This document shows, one piece after another, positions 49,081 to 60,689 of a stretch of 64,000 nt of DNA (position 1 is its first letter; each line of letters begins with the position of its first letter). Source of the DNA: Siniperca chuatsi (Eukaryota; Chordata; Actinopteri; Centrarchiformes; Sinipercidae); assembly GCF_020085105.1 (NCBI RefSeq), contig NC_058063.1, forward strand, positions 17,516,262 to 17,580,261, given 5' to 3'. The position numbers and the translations under genes are program-made. The notes under the pieces were generated by a model. It worked only from the letters and a program-made list of their open reading frames with translations. It was not told where the DNA came from and searched no databases.

Positions 49081-49975
49081 TTTGGACTCTTAGTCTTGTT
49101 TAAATATGAAACTATATATCTGGGATTTTAAATTTAAGATTTATATTTTCAATAGGACTGAGCTTGTGGACGAGAGCTACAGACAGAGTAGGAATGTCAG
49201 AAAGAATTGATAGATCAACACAACACAACACTAAGCTAGCATAGCTAACTAAGTACCGTCACCATAGTCGGTTTGTAATAGGAATGTACAATGTAGTTAA
49301 TTTCTTTTATTTAGCTGATAATCGAGCACTAATAGCTTTTGTTATACAGGTATTTGAGATCTCCTGATGTGCCTGGGACCTCGGATTCTGGATTGTGTCC
49401 TTGAAGAAAAAGATGGTCACTGATGAACGTCATCATCCCTCATTCCCGAGGAGGAAAACATCTCTTCCTTCACTCCCTCATTTGATGGCAGCATTGTGGT
49501 AGGACTGTGTCACAGGCCCCACATTCCCTTTGCTTTTATTATCGGGCACACCCAGAACTGATTACAATTACTGATCTCGGAATGGATCTGCTTACATCTG
49601 CAAGATATCAACATAGGAACTGTTCAAACTTTGTCATGCTTAAGGAACACTTACTTTAAAAGGAGATTAAGGACATTGAAAAGTTGTTTATCAAGAAGTT
49701 GAAGTGGTCCAAGTTTTTTTTATTGTTATAATTATGTTCTAAATACTTGAATATTGTGTATGAATATGGTTTATGATTAATTGAGTGTGCTAAAAATGGT
49801 ATTCTATTGTTTATTGAGAGGTAGTAATGCTAAAAAGCTGGGACATAATAGGTGATTTCCAGGCAATATCATTTGTTTACTCATGCATGTAATAACATTG
49901 AGCTTTCCTTATTGAGCTTTTCACAAATTAGATGTTTAAATACACATTCTTATGATGGCAGAGTCCTGTACATTA
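49081..49975. other. Spacer without recognisable features
   Basis: No gene or repeat family recognised. It ends at the TA target of the transposon. Confidence 0.4.
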
Positions 49976-50353
49976 CAGTTTTTTCCAATTGCTAACACAC
50001 TAAAATGACATGCACAGCACAATTATTTAAACTGACACACAGAGAGCAAAACTTCTTCTCAAGTCTCCAAAAGTCTAAACACCTTTTCTGCTTTACACAC
50101 ATTTTGCATTTCAAAATGGCACTTTTTAAATGCACTGAACACAGTTCTCTGCATAAGACACAACAATCTGACATAAAGTCACATGTTTGCCATTTCAAAA
50201 CACTGCCATTCAAAATGACACTACATGAGCTAATTGGCCAATTACATGTGCCACCTGGCCAAACACCTCAATGGTTAATTGTTAACACTTCAATCAGGAT
50301 GTAAGCACTATGAAAAGACCACAGGTGAGAACCTTTTTTTTTTTACAACAACA

Positions 50354-51865
50354 ATGGAAGACATTGCAGAGAGAGGAAGAGGAAGAGGAAGAGGGAGGTT
50401 GAGAATAAGAGGGGGAGGAAGAGTGAAAGGTAGGGGTAGAGCAGGTAGAGGAGTTCACGGCCAAAGAAGACAAACACTTTCAAATGAAATCAGAGCAACC
50501 TTAGTAGATCATGTCATCAACCATAGGCTGACAATGCGTGAGGCTGGACAGAGAGTGCAGCCAAACTTGAGCCGTTTTACTGTCACCTCTGTCATCCGGA
50601 CCTTTAGACTGGAGAACAGGTATGTAACTAAAATTTCATGTAGTACACATGTAGTATACCCCATGTCATAGTGTATCAGTTGGGTGACACCTGTTTACTT
50701 AGTGTATGACATCAGCCATTCATGAACTGTACAAGTTTCCTGTACAATGTACTCTACTGTGGGGGAAAATATTTAGGCTGCATTGTCCAAGCCCTATATA
50801 TATTTTTATTTTATTTTTTCTAAAGGACTGAGAGATGACACCATGGTGGAGGAAGGGGCCAAATGTTCACCGGGGTACAGGAAGGTGCCATTGTAAACTT
50901 GGTTTTGGAAAATAATGAAATCAGATTACGAGAAATCCACATCATCCAAGACAACACCTTATTCAACAACATTCAACAAGTTAGTCTGTCCACATTGGCT
51001 CGCATTCTCAAGTGAAACCAAATCAGAATGAAACAACTTTATAAGGTGCCGTTTGAGAGAAACTCTCAAAGAAACAAAGAGTTCAGACGAGCATATGTGG
51101 ATGTAAGTACTATATTGACTGCAGTACACTACGCGCAACATTGTTTCCCAGTGTACTGGATAACACCATATTGACTGATTTTTGTTCTTTGTTTTCAGGG
51201 AGTACTGGAAATGGACTCTCATGCAATCCCACATGAGTTCATCTTTATAGATGAGGCTGGGTTCAACCTAACAAAGACCAGAAGAAGGGGAGAAACTTCA
51301 TTGGCCACAGAGCCATTATAGATGTTCCTGGCCAACGTGGTGGGAACATCACAATGTGCGCTGCCATCTCCAATATGCATGGTGTCCTCCACAGTCATGC
51401 CAACCTTGGACCATACAACACAGCCCATATTCTCACATTTCTGGACAGACTTCACAACATTCTCATACCACCAGAGCGTATGAATGATGCAGACCATCAA
51501 AGAAACCGGAACGTTGTAGTATGGGACAACGTGAGCTTTCATCGTGCAGCCCCAGTCCAAAACTGGTTTGCTGACCACCCAACATTTCTCGTGCAATACC
51601 TCCCACCATACTCACCATTTCTGAACCCCATAGAAGAATTCTTTTCGGCATGGCGGTGGAAGGTATACGACCGGCAGCCCTTTGTGCGCATGTGTCTTGT
51701 GTAGGCCATGGAAGAGGCATGTGATGAGATTGATGTGGGTGCAATTCAGGGATGGGTAAGGCACTCAAGGCGCTTTTTCCTCGATGTCTGGCAAGGGAAG
51801 ATATTGCCTGTGATGTTGATTTAGGCGTTGTGGCCAGACCGGCTGTGCGGCAAGATGCTGCCTAA
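50354..51865 (+). pseudogene. Spliced DDE transposase of E1, defective
   Basis: Three exons with consistent phases: 50354-50619, 50826-51102 and 51199-51865, with introns bounded by GT/AG. The N-terminus is an RG-rich stretch (RGRGRGRGRLRIRGGGR), then a helix-turn-helix-like region (LSNEIRATLVDHVINH, MREAGQRVQPNLSRFTV). The catalytic core has FIDEAGFNLTKTRRRG, VVWDNVSFHRA and YSPFLNPIEEFF, which gives an Asp-35-Glu spacing typical of IS630/Tc1-mariner enzymes. It is broken by TGA codons near 50836 and 51014, a one-base loss after TRRRG (near 51291, shared with E2) and a TAG near 51702. It cannot make an active enzyme. Confidence 0.75.
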
Positions 51866-52380
51866 TTATCTTTCTTGCCTCTTTTTTTTACTGTAATATA
51901 TTTTTTTCAGAAATGTCCTTTTTCAGTTTACTGTTTTTTGTAAGAATATTTTTGTTCAGTCCCATGTAAATATATCTGCTGTGCATATGTTGCACTGACT
52001 TGTTTACTGTAGTGAAGGAAAAAAAATAAAAATGTTGCAACAGCATGTGTGTGTATCTGCAAATATTTCTGTGCATGTGAACAATCTGATACATATTTTA
52101 GTATTATGGCAAAGCATACTAAAGATGGGGGTGCTTTTCATTATGCCCAACAGTGTGTAGGTGGTTAGGCAAAAATCTGGTAATATGAATGAAGTGTGTG
52201 CCATTTCATGCAAAAGTTTGATTTTGATAATGCTATGTGTAGTTTCGGTTGCAGTGCTTCATTTTGAGGATATATGAAGTATTTTGCAGTTTGGGTGTGT
52301 GGTTTTGTGAATTGTGTTAAGTGTTTTGATAAAACCAGACTAGTTTGAAAAATTGTGTGTTAGCAATTGGAAAAAACTGT

Positions 52381-52667
52381 AAGTCGTGTACTTGCCCGAG
52401 TCCCTTTTGAAAGAAACAGTGAACGTGTAAAACAACTGCAATATGACTATGTGCAGGTAAGCTATAGTATCATTGGTACTGAATCTGGAAGTGCATACTG
52501 TAGTACTGTGCATGAGCCTGCTGTGCTGCATTTGTTTTGTCTTGTCCAGAGAGTGATGGAGCTAGAGGCAGATGCCATGGGTCATGAGCAGCTTTTTGTG
52601 GATGAGGCAGGTTTTAACCTCACTAAAACAAGGAGACGTGGCAGAAACATTATTGGACACCGTGCAG
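52381..52667 (+). mobile_element. Displaced central piece of transposon E3
   Basis: Encodes ARVPFERNSERVKQLQYDYVQ, then a small intron (about 52456-52548), then VMELEADAMGHEQLFVDEAGFN and LTKTRRRGRNIIGH. This is the part of E3 missing between 58411 and 56955. The last 66 bp or so, from gatgaggcagg, are also present in E3 at 56890-56955. Confidence 0.75.
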
Positions 52668-52745
52668 TTTGGGTGTGTGGTTTTGTGTTTTGATAAAACC
52701 AGACTAGTTTGAAAAATTGTGTGTTAGCAACTGGAAAAAACTGTA

Positions 52746-53400
52746 AAGTGCAACCCCGTTCAGTATGTCAGCAATGTAGGCCGATTGTTGACCTCCTTTT
52801 ACACTTACATAACATGTTTGTGGTCACAAGCACTGTAGCAGGACTGGCATGTTTACATCTCTGCTCATTAATTATATAGGACAACCTATCCACATAACAG
52901 CTCTGACAAAAGAAGTTTGCAGCCGTTTTAGGAACGTAGGACACATGTGATGGTGAGACGACAGCTACCTGAAGCGCCTGAAGGATATTTTATGCTATTT
53001 TAGGAAGCTGTGAGTTTATGTAACTACACATATGGGTTAGGCAGGCAATTGGCTGCTGTCAAAGTATTTATAACAATTTTTTACTGCCATCCAGCAGTAT
53101 TCTAAACATGTATGCTTTAGCCAAGAAGCTGTGGTGGCATCTTACCAAAGTACAAGACCTGAAAACAAAAGTCAATCTTAATTTTTAAAACTTGCTATGC
53201 TATATCTGATTGTCTTCCAGTAGCTTTAAATCCCAGAGCATTCCCAGAACACCTGATGATTAATGATTTGCTCTCACAGTCCCACAGCCTCTCCAGCACG
53301 CTGTCTGCCTCACCTTGGACTGTTTAAGTGCTGGTGTTATAAAGTATCTGACCAGTTAAACTTTCTCCATTCACTCCATTCACCACTCCTCCGTTGATAT
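52746..53400. other. Spacer without recognisable features
   Basis: No coding region supported. The L1-clade similarity to the right may begin near 53250, but this part is too decayed to call. Confidence 0.4.
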
Positions 53401-54560
53401 TACAAAGCTTCCCTAGCTTTCCCACTTTTCTTTAATGTAGGATGTCTTCACCCTGCTTAGCTCTTAAAGGCCCTTGTATAGTTTAGAAATAGTTCTGAGA
53501 CCTAGGTTAGCTCTGTAAGATGAAATAAAAACTCTTAATATACCAGATCCGGATCTTGATTTTTCCAATTCTTCTTTATTAAATATTTTATCAATGTGAT
53601 GTCTCAGCTGTAAGAATCTAAAGAAATTCTGACTGGCCAAGCTCATATTGTTCCCAAATCTTGGAAGCTTTTAAGTGAGGATTTCTCAAAGAAATCCAAA
53701 TAAACACTTATACCTTGCTCCTGCCATGAAATTTGCATCCAGCCTGTTTGAAATAAAACATGGATCATAGGCCACCCAGTGGATCAGTGAATAGGACTCC
53801 TTGGGCCCAAAGAACTTAGCCACTATAAACCAGGGTTTGAATGAAAGGTCTAACCATGGGTTGGGTTTTTCCCCAGGTGGTGTTTCAATTCACTGTGTAC
53901 AATAATAGCCTGTAGTGAGACCTTGATCAAGTTCTGGCATTCAATCGACTTCCATATTGCTGAATAGTCAGGGTTGCATATATTTACCAAAGGTTTAATC
54001 TGAGCTGCTTGGTAATAGGTTTTTAGGCAAGGGAGTGTCAGACCTCCTTTATCCCTAGCTGGATGGTCTTGTATCTAACACTTGGTTTCTTTCCCTGCCA
54101 CAGAAATCTCAAAACCCACTTGTCCCATTCTACATATTTCTCATCTGGAATATCCACTGGCAGTTTTTGGAACAAATTCACCAATGTGTTGGATCAATCC
54201 CAAGAAGGGCAACAGACTCCACCTGGCCAGGTCTTTTCTAATGTTGGAAAGCAGTGGGTCATAATTTCCCGAGGCTAGGCTTGTTTGGTCCTTTGATATC
54301 TGCCTACCTAGATTTTTCATACTGTCTACCTCCCTAATGGCATATTTGTCTCTGAAGTGCTGGCTGGTTGTATATTTAAATGCTAAGAGTTGGGTTTTTT
54401 TGAGTGTTTAATTTGTAACCTGATACTAATCAAAACTCTGAAGGTGTTTGCAATAAGGTTGACTAGGAGGTTCTATATCTTATTATTTTGCCTGATCAGT
54501 TGACACAGAGGCTCTATAAAGAGCGCAAACAGAAGGTGAGTGATAGAACATTCCTGGTGA
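53400..54560 (-). pseudogene. L1-clade LINE fragment, decayed
   Basis: Minus-strand translation gives LLFALFIEPLCQLIRQN near 54540-54490, the segment just before the reverse-transcriptase catalytic motif of fish L1 elements. Many interrupted stretches follow (DKGGLTLPCLKTYYQAAQI near 54040) and then NFFRFLQLRHHIDK (53464-53646). Many stops and frame changes show that it is old. No 5' or 3' end is recognisable. Confidence 0.6.
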
Positions 54561-54569
54561 GTTATAATG

Positions 54570-54900
54570 TTTACCATGTTCATCATCTTAGCTTAGCATG
54601 TTAGCTTGCTAATGTTTGCAAATTAGCAACATAAAGTTTAGCTGAGGCTGATGGGAATGTCATTAGTTTTCCAAGTATTTAATCACAAGGACAAATATGG
54701 ACAAATTACACTTTTGACCTGATGATGGTGCTAGATGAAAAGTCAGGGGATCACCAAAATCAGGAGGATTTATCCTCTGGGAAACCTGAATGTCTGTTCC
54801 AAATTGTGTGACGATCCATCAAATAGATGCTAAGATATTTCAGTATGGGCCAAAGACAACTTGCCATCCGTAGAGGCATGCCACTAGCATGGCTAAAAAT
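54570..54900. repeat. Dispersed repeat fragment
   Basis: Shares phrases with 44206-44289 (tcaccaaaatcaggagg, tcctctgggaaac) and with 48510-49080 (catgttagcttgctaatg). Family uncertain. Confidence 0.45.
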
Positions 54901-55589
54901 GGAAGCATAGTTTTAATGCTGTGCATTTGTGCTTTACACCTCAACAGCTCCTGTACAACATATATTTTTTCATAAGCGATTCCAGCCGGGACGTTTATCC
55001 TGTCAATAAAGTCAGTCAATTGCTGCATCCCAATTCAGGGTCTCATGAGTCCTGTTGTATTGTAAAGGCTCCACCAAATGTAGCCTTATGTTGTCCAAAT
55101 TTGTCACCAACGGTGTGACAGTTCGCAGCCCTCTGTATCCTACAATCTATTTTGTGCAAGACATTTGTTAATGAAGCAGTAAGGTGATCCTTGTCAATTG
55201 TATTTGCATTCAGATGGTTATCAGACATTGGTAAAAACATAACTTCACACATAAGTGGACCAATGAAACAGCCCTTGGGTGATGAATATAACAAACTGAT
55301 AGAACCTGGATTACCGGCAGAACAACTGTGAAACATTCAAACTGAAGTTGTGCAGTCAAAATAAAACCATCAAACATTTGTTCTTTACCTGTCACAGAGG
55401 ATTTGGAAATGAAACCCAACATGTTGTTCAAGGTGCTGTAAGTCTTGTTAGAGCAATGTGTTGACAAAAGCTGCTTTGTCTATAAATGCGGTCAATCATG
55501 AAGACCTGACAGCACAATGCTCTGCATTCATCAGTGTGTGGTGATGCTTAACAACCGGTTCCTGTCTTCAGCCTCATACTTAGAGCTTG
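54900..55589. other. Spacer without recognisable features
   Basis: Short open frames on both strands show no known domain. I do not call a gene. Confidence 0.4.
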
Positions 55590-56313
55590 AAAGGTCCAGT
55601 ATGTAACATTTAGGAGGAGCTATTGGCAGAAATGAACTATCATGTTTATAAGTAAGTTTTCATTAGTGTATAATCCCCTTAAAATAATAATGATTGTGTA
55701 TTTGTTAGCTTAGAATGAGCCGTTTTTATCTACAGAGGGAGCTGGTCCCCTTCCACAGAGCCATGTTACTACAGTATCCCAGAATGGCCAAACCAAACAC
55801 TGGCTCTGGATAGGGAACTTTCAAGTTTTTCACGAATTTTGCAGCCACCATAGTTTCTCCTTCATGCTTGGAATGGGAGTGTGAGGTGAGTGGTATTCAA
55901 ATGGTTGCAAACTATATTTTCACCACTAGATGCCACTTACAGTTTTTTTCTAATGGCTTGAGCACATTTTTTGTTACTATTGGCTATTGTTGCAAAACTC
56001 TACACATAAATAAGAAAACCCTTCACCAAATCAGCAAAACATTTTAGCTCTTTTGCAAAAGCTAAGAAACCTTGCTTAACTCTTCAAACCTTCGTAAAAA
56101 TGGTATTTTCGTATCAAACAGTTAACACAAGCCATCACATTAATAAGCACACAATGCGCCACGCCAACTACACACTGATGGTATGAAAAAAAAACACATC
56201 TGGCTTTTGCTTTCTCTGTGCACAAGCTATGTCAGTTTGAGGTCATACTTTTGTCATAGTTCTGTAAACATAAAGGGATCCAAACTTCAAGTACTGGTGT
56301 TTATTTACACATA

Positions 56314-56984
56314 TCAAAACAAAACAACAAGTGTTTTTTTCAAAGACAAAACACAAAATAATAATTTCACTGAGAAAAAAAAAATCAGTTTACGTCGTCT
56401 CTCTGGGTCAGGCCACAAAATTTCGTCTACATCACATGCAATGTCCTCTAGTCCAAGGCACCTGGGAAAATATCTTCTGGAATGCCGTATCCAGGCCTGA
56501 CATGATGCCTGGTCAATATCCCCACATGCCTCCTCCATAGTTAATGGGGATGACGGTCATAGACCTTCCAGCGCCAGGCAGAGAAGAACTCTTCAATTGG
56601 ATTCAAGAATGGAGAGTATGGGGGGAGGTTGAGTACAGTGAAGAGCGGGTGATCTGTAAACCAGTTGCGGACCAAAGCAGCCCTATGGAAACTAACATTG
56701 TCCCATATGATGACATATGTGGTCTGCTCTGGTCTCTGAACATTAGTGAGCATGTCATGGAAGGTGTCCAGGAATGTAATAATGTGTGCAGTGTTATATG
56801 GGTCTAGGGTTGCATGATGGTGAACAACACCATTTTGACTAATAGCTGCACACAAAGTTATGTTACCACCACGTTGTCCTGGGACATTGATTATGGCACG
56901 GTGTCCAATAATGTTTCTGCCACGTCTCCTTGTTTTAGTGAGGTTAAAACCTGCCTCATATATCCTCAAAATGAAGCACTGCAA
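56314..56984 (-). pseudogene. E3 transposase, catalytic end
   Basis: EAGFNLTKTRRRGRNIIGHRA, VIIWDNVSFHRAALVRNW and YSPFLNPIEEFFSAWRWKVYD give the second Asp and the Glu of the DDE triad. After YDRHPH the frame stops, and the last part (MEEACGDIDQASCQAWIRHSRRYFPRC) follows in another frame. The first catalytic Asp is on the displaced piece at 52381-52667. Confidence 0.75.
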
Positions 56985-58410
56985 CCGAAACTACACATAG
57001 CATTATCAAAATCAAACTTTTGCATGAAATGGCACACACTTCATTCATATTACCAGATTTTTGCCTAACCACCTACACACTGTTGGGCATAATGAAAAGC
57101 ACCCCCATCTTTAGTATGCTTTGCCATAATACTAAAATATGTATCAGATTGTTCACATGCACAGAAATATTTGCAGATACACACATGCTGTTGCAACATT
57201 TTTATTTTTTTTCCTTCACTACAGTAAACAAGTCAGTGCAACATATGCACAGCAGATATATTTACATGGGACTGAACAAAAATATTCTTACAAAAAACAG
57301 TAAACTGAAAAAGGACATTTCTGAAAAAAATATATTACAGTAAAAAAAAGAGGCAAGAAAGATAATTAGGCAGCATCTTGCCGCACAGCCGGGTCTGGCC
57401 ACAACGCCTCGTCAACATCACAGGCAATATCTTCCCTTGCCAGACATCGAGGGAAAAAGCGCCTTGAGTGCCTTATCCATCCCTGAATTGCACCCACATC
57501 AATCTCATCACATGCCTCTTCCATGGCCTACACAAGAGACATGCGCACAAAGGGCTGCCAGTCGTATACCTTCCACCGCCATGCCGAAAAGAATTCTTCT
57601 ATGGGGTTCAGAAATGGTGAGTATGGTGGGAGGTATTGCACGAGAAATGTTGGGTGGTCAGCAAACCAGTTTTGGACTGGGGCTGCACGATGAAAGCTCA
57701 CGTTGTCCCATACTACAACGTTCCGGTTTCTTTGATGGTCTGCATCATTCATACGCTCTGGTGGTATGAGAATGTTGTGAAGTCTGTCCAGAAATGTGAG
57801 AATATGGGCTGTGTTGTATGGTCCAAGGTTGGCATGACTGTGGAGGACACCATGCATATTGGAGATGGCAGCGCACATTGTGATGTTCCCACCACGTTGG
57901 CCAGGAACATCTATAATGGCTCTGTGGCCAATGAAGTTTCTCCCCTTCTTCTGGTCTTTGTTAGGTTGAACCCAGCCTCATCTATAAAGATGAACTCATG
58001 TGGGATTGCATGAGAGTCCATTTCCAGTACTCCCTGAAAACAAAGAACAAAAATCAGTCAATATGGTGTTATCCAGTACACTGGGAAACAATGTTGTACT
58101 TATAGTACTACATCCACATATGCTCGTCTGAACTCTTTGTTTCTTTGAGAGTTTCTCTCAAACGGCATCTTATAAAGTTGTTTCATTCTGATTTGGTTTC
58201 GCTTGAGAATGCGAGCCAATGTGGACAGACTATGCAGAGAACTGTGTTCAGTGCATTTAAAAAGTTCCATTTTGAAATGCAAAATGTGTGTAAAGCAGAA
58301 AAGGTGTTTAGACTTTTGGAGACTTGAGAAGAAGTTTTGCTCTCTGTGTGTCAGTTTAAATAATTGTGCTGTGCATGTCATTTTAGTGTGTTAGCAATTG
58401 GAAAAAACTG
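56955..58410 (-). mobile_element. IS630/Tc1-type transposon E2, internally deleted, inserted in E3
   Basis: Its 5' inverted end (58385-58410, minus strand) is the same as that of E1. About 826 bp matching 50157-50982 of E1 (exon 1 and most of exon 2) are missing. The catalytic exon is nearly identical to E1, sharing its frameshift after TRRRG and the stop before AMEEAC. The 3' end is cut at 56955, where it joins E3 at the shared bases atga. Confidence 0.8.
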
Positions 58411-58412
58411 TA

Positions 58413-59020
58413 ATACAGAAATGCTCACATCGTGTATGTTTTGGATGGTGGTGTCATCCTCAATTATGCGCTGCTGAATTTCTCGTAGCCTTATGGAATT
58501 ATTTGCAATCACCATATTGACTATATGGTTCTCTTGTTCTGCAGTGAACATTCTTCCTCTGCCCCCAGCATCTGGACGTCTTGCAATTCTGTAAAGTAAC
58601 AATTTCAGTATTTTTACATGTATGGTATTGTTGTGTTTCGCATTAGAGTATGGCAGTGCTACAAAACTTAGTGCAAAGTGACTGTACTAACCAATTTTCA
58701 TTTCGAAATGTCCTTATGATGCTTGCTACAGTGTAGCGGCTCAAGTTAGGCTGAACCCGTTGGCCAGCGTCCCTCAGGGTCATTCCATGGTTGATTACAT
58801 GGTCCACTATTGTAGCTCTGATGTCATCAGTAATTCTATTTCTTACTCTTTTTACCCTTCCTCTTCCCTCTCCTCGTCCTCCTCTTGCTCTTCCTTGTCC
58901 TCTTCCTCTAACTTCACCTCCTTGTCCTTGTCGTCCTCACCCTCTCGCTTCTTCACCTCCACGTCCTCTTCCTCGGCCTCCTCTAATTCTCACTCTTCTC
59001 ACTCTTCCTGCTCCCTCCAT
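58413..59020 (-). pseudogene. E3 transposase, 5' exons
   Basis: Exon 1 (58692-59020) starts MEGAGRVRRVRIRGGRGRGRG and continues Arg/Gly-rich, with one TGA near 58939, to RNRITDDIRATIVDHVINHG and LSRYTVASIIRTFRNEN. Exon 2 begins at about 58588 with ARRPDAGGRGRMFTAEQENH and IRLREIQQRIIEDDTT, and is cut at 58413 by E2. The exon plan is the same as in E1, which supports true splicing in this family. Confidence 0.7.
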
Positions 59021-59739
59021 GGTACTCCACATGGGCAGCTTACCTGTTGCTTATTTATATTACTTAGGCTTTTTGCAAAGTGAACTAATTATCTAAAACA
59101 GTTTTCACATGTGACAGTGTGCCAGACAGTTGGCAAATAGTGTAAATAATAGCCATACATGTGTATAGTTTTGCTAGGAGTGTGTTAATAATTTTGGAAA
59201 TTGAGTGTAAAGCAGTGAGTTGTGTTTACAGTTCCGCAAAAAGAGTGCTGTGCAGTGGATTGTACCTACAGTTTTGCAAAGTGTGTCTTACAAAATTGCA
59301 AACTGAGTGCAAAGCAGTGTTTTTAGTTTTGCAAACTCAGTATAAGAATCAGGGTTAGGGTTTAAGCATTCAGAAAAAACTGTAATCCTACACACTGGAC
59401 CTTTAACTGAAAGCTCAGCAGAGAGAATGCAGTCACATAGCTTCAGGGACTTTCCCTTTTTAATGGCTGATGTATTCATTAGTAACACACGCCACCTAGT
59501 GAGTGTTTTGATTCAAAGCAGCTTCAGTTTCTGTCATGGTGGCCACTGTTGAAACAGAAACCACTTTTGGAGTTTTCCATTGACTGTAAAAAACAGTAGT
59601 TTACACAATCATCTCTGCTTCATCATGAAATCTTAAGTAAAGAAAGAGGTAAAAATGAAACACCAAAGTATAATTTACATTTTGCACTGACATTTGCAAG
59701 TGCAATCATTTCAAATGCAAATTGTAAAAAAGTAATTTA

Positions 59740-59950
59740 TGTGCCCTGGTTCTGTTCGAGGTTTCTGCCTCTTAAAAAGAAGTTTTTCCTTGCCACTATC
59801 GCTAAGTGCTTGCTCATGGTGGGAATTGATGGGTCTCTGTAAATAATATTATAAAGAGTACGGTCTAGACCTGCTCTATAGGAAAAGTGCAATGAGATAA
59901 CTTATGTTATGAATTGGTGCTATATAAATAAAACTGAATTGAATTGAATT
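59740..59950 (+). repeat. LINE/SINE 3' tail with (ttgaa)n
   Basis: Contains gaggtttctgcctcttaaaaag, gggtctctgtaaataatatt, acggtctagacctgctctat and ggtgctatataaataaaactg, ending in gaattgaattgaatt. This is a very common teleost retroelement tail. Parent family not assigned. Confidence 0.6.
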
Positions 59951-60365
59951 CATTTTATACTTAAAGCTGTTCATGTTTTTAAAATGTATGACTTAGTGGT
60001 GACTTCTAGTGGTCATTTAAAAATTTATTTTTTTTACAAATACAAACTATGCCATTCAAGTAATTCAATAGATATATTTTAGTCTCATAACAATTCTACC
60101 AACAAGGACATTAAGACCAAATAAAAAAAAATGTTTGTATTGTTTTATATAGTTTATTTATTTAGTGCAAAAGCATATAGTCTTTTGTACATTGAAAGCT
60201 TACATCCTCAGAAAAAATGATCTTGTGGTAATGTGTCTCTTTTCTTCACAAATGTAAGCAAAAATAAATCAATTAAGTACACTAAACAATATAAAAAGGT
60301 AAAAAAAACAAGCGATATCCGGTGGTTCTAGAAAAGCAGGACTCCCACTTTTTGTACAAATATGC

Positions 60366-60422
<57 letters not shown>

Positions 60423-60689
60423 GTATACAACTCTTCACAGCTGTCAAAAGAAGCCAAATAAATTGTTTCCAAACTGCAGATGCATTGGGTTAAAAAGTAT
60501 AAATATTCAATATGTATAGCAGAATAGTGTGTACAATTTTCAAAACTTAATGCTAAATATTTATAATGCATAAAAATGATTGAAGATAAAATTAGGATTA
60601 CTTTTTACAAATGGATAAACATAATAACAGTATCAACAGTTCCACACTTATAAACATCAACAACTATCATACAGAGGATCCAACACTTG
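59951..60689. other. Spacer with (CA)n(TA)n microsatellite
   Basis: A CA tract followed by TA units lies at about 60368-60422. Otherwise AT-rich, with no gene. Confidence 0.5.

Larger units (their letters stand above)
49976..52743 (+). mobile_element. IS630/Tc1-type DNA transposon E1, with an inserted piece of E3 near its 3' end
   Basis: The left inverted end begins CAGTTTTTTCCAATTGCTAA. A matching right end finishes at 52379, and a second, slightly different right end finishes at 52743. TA flanks both outer ends (49974-49975 and 52744-52745). Between the two right ends lie 287 bp (52381-52667) that belong to transposon E3, fused to a second copy of the E1 terminus at the phrase gcagtttgggtgtgtgg. 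The element is nearly identical to E2 (56955-58410) where they overlap. Confidence 0.8.
55940..59382 (-). mobile_element. IS630/Tc1-type DNA transposon E3, host of E2
   Basis: The inverted ends begin CAGTTTTTTTCTAATGGC on the left and, on the minus strand, CAGTTTTTTCTGAATGCTTA on the right. TA flanks both. It is related to but distinct from E1/E2. E2 is inserted inside its transposase gene at a TA (58411-58412), and the stretch just after that insertion is lost here but found at 52381-52667. Confidence 0.75.
55590..59405. mobile_element. MITE with aaaggtccagt inverted ends, split by transposon E3
   Basis: aaaggtccagt at 55590 is the complement of actggaccttt ending about 59404. The internal text (aggagctattggcagaaatg, ttagaatgagccgtttttatc, aaccaaacactggctctgga, caccactagatgcc) matches a MITE common in teleosts. 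The E3 insertion at a TA (55938-55939) separates its last 20 or so bases from the rest. Confidence 0.7.

Noticed and set aside
51219-51596. 125-residue frame perfectly repeated at 57636-58013
   Set aside because: It is the antisense of the DDE catalytic exon of E1 and E2. The identity reflects the young age of the transposons and not a gene.
55043-55467. Minus-strand frames of 85-97 codons
   Set aside because: No recognisable domain, no splice context and no repeat copy to compare. Length is within chance for this AT content.
49976-58410. Simple inversion by recombination between E1 and E2
   Set aside because: An inversion would put all of the E3 3' half after 52380 and the old E1 flank left of E2. 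Instead only 287 bp moved, and the E3 3' half is still beside E2.
58760-59096. Ser/Pro-rich plus-strand frames
   Set aside because: They are the antisense of the Arg/Gly-rich first exon of the E3 transposase.
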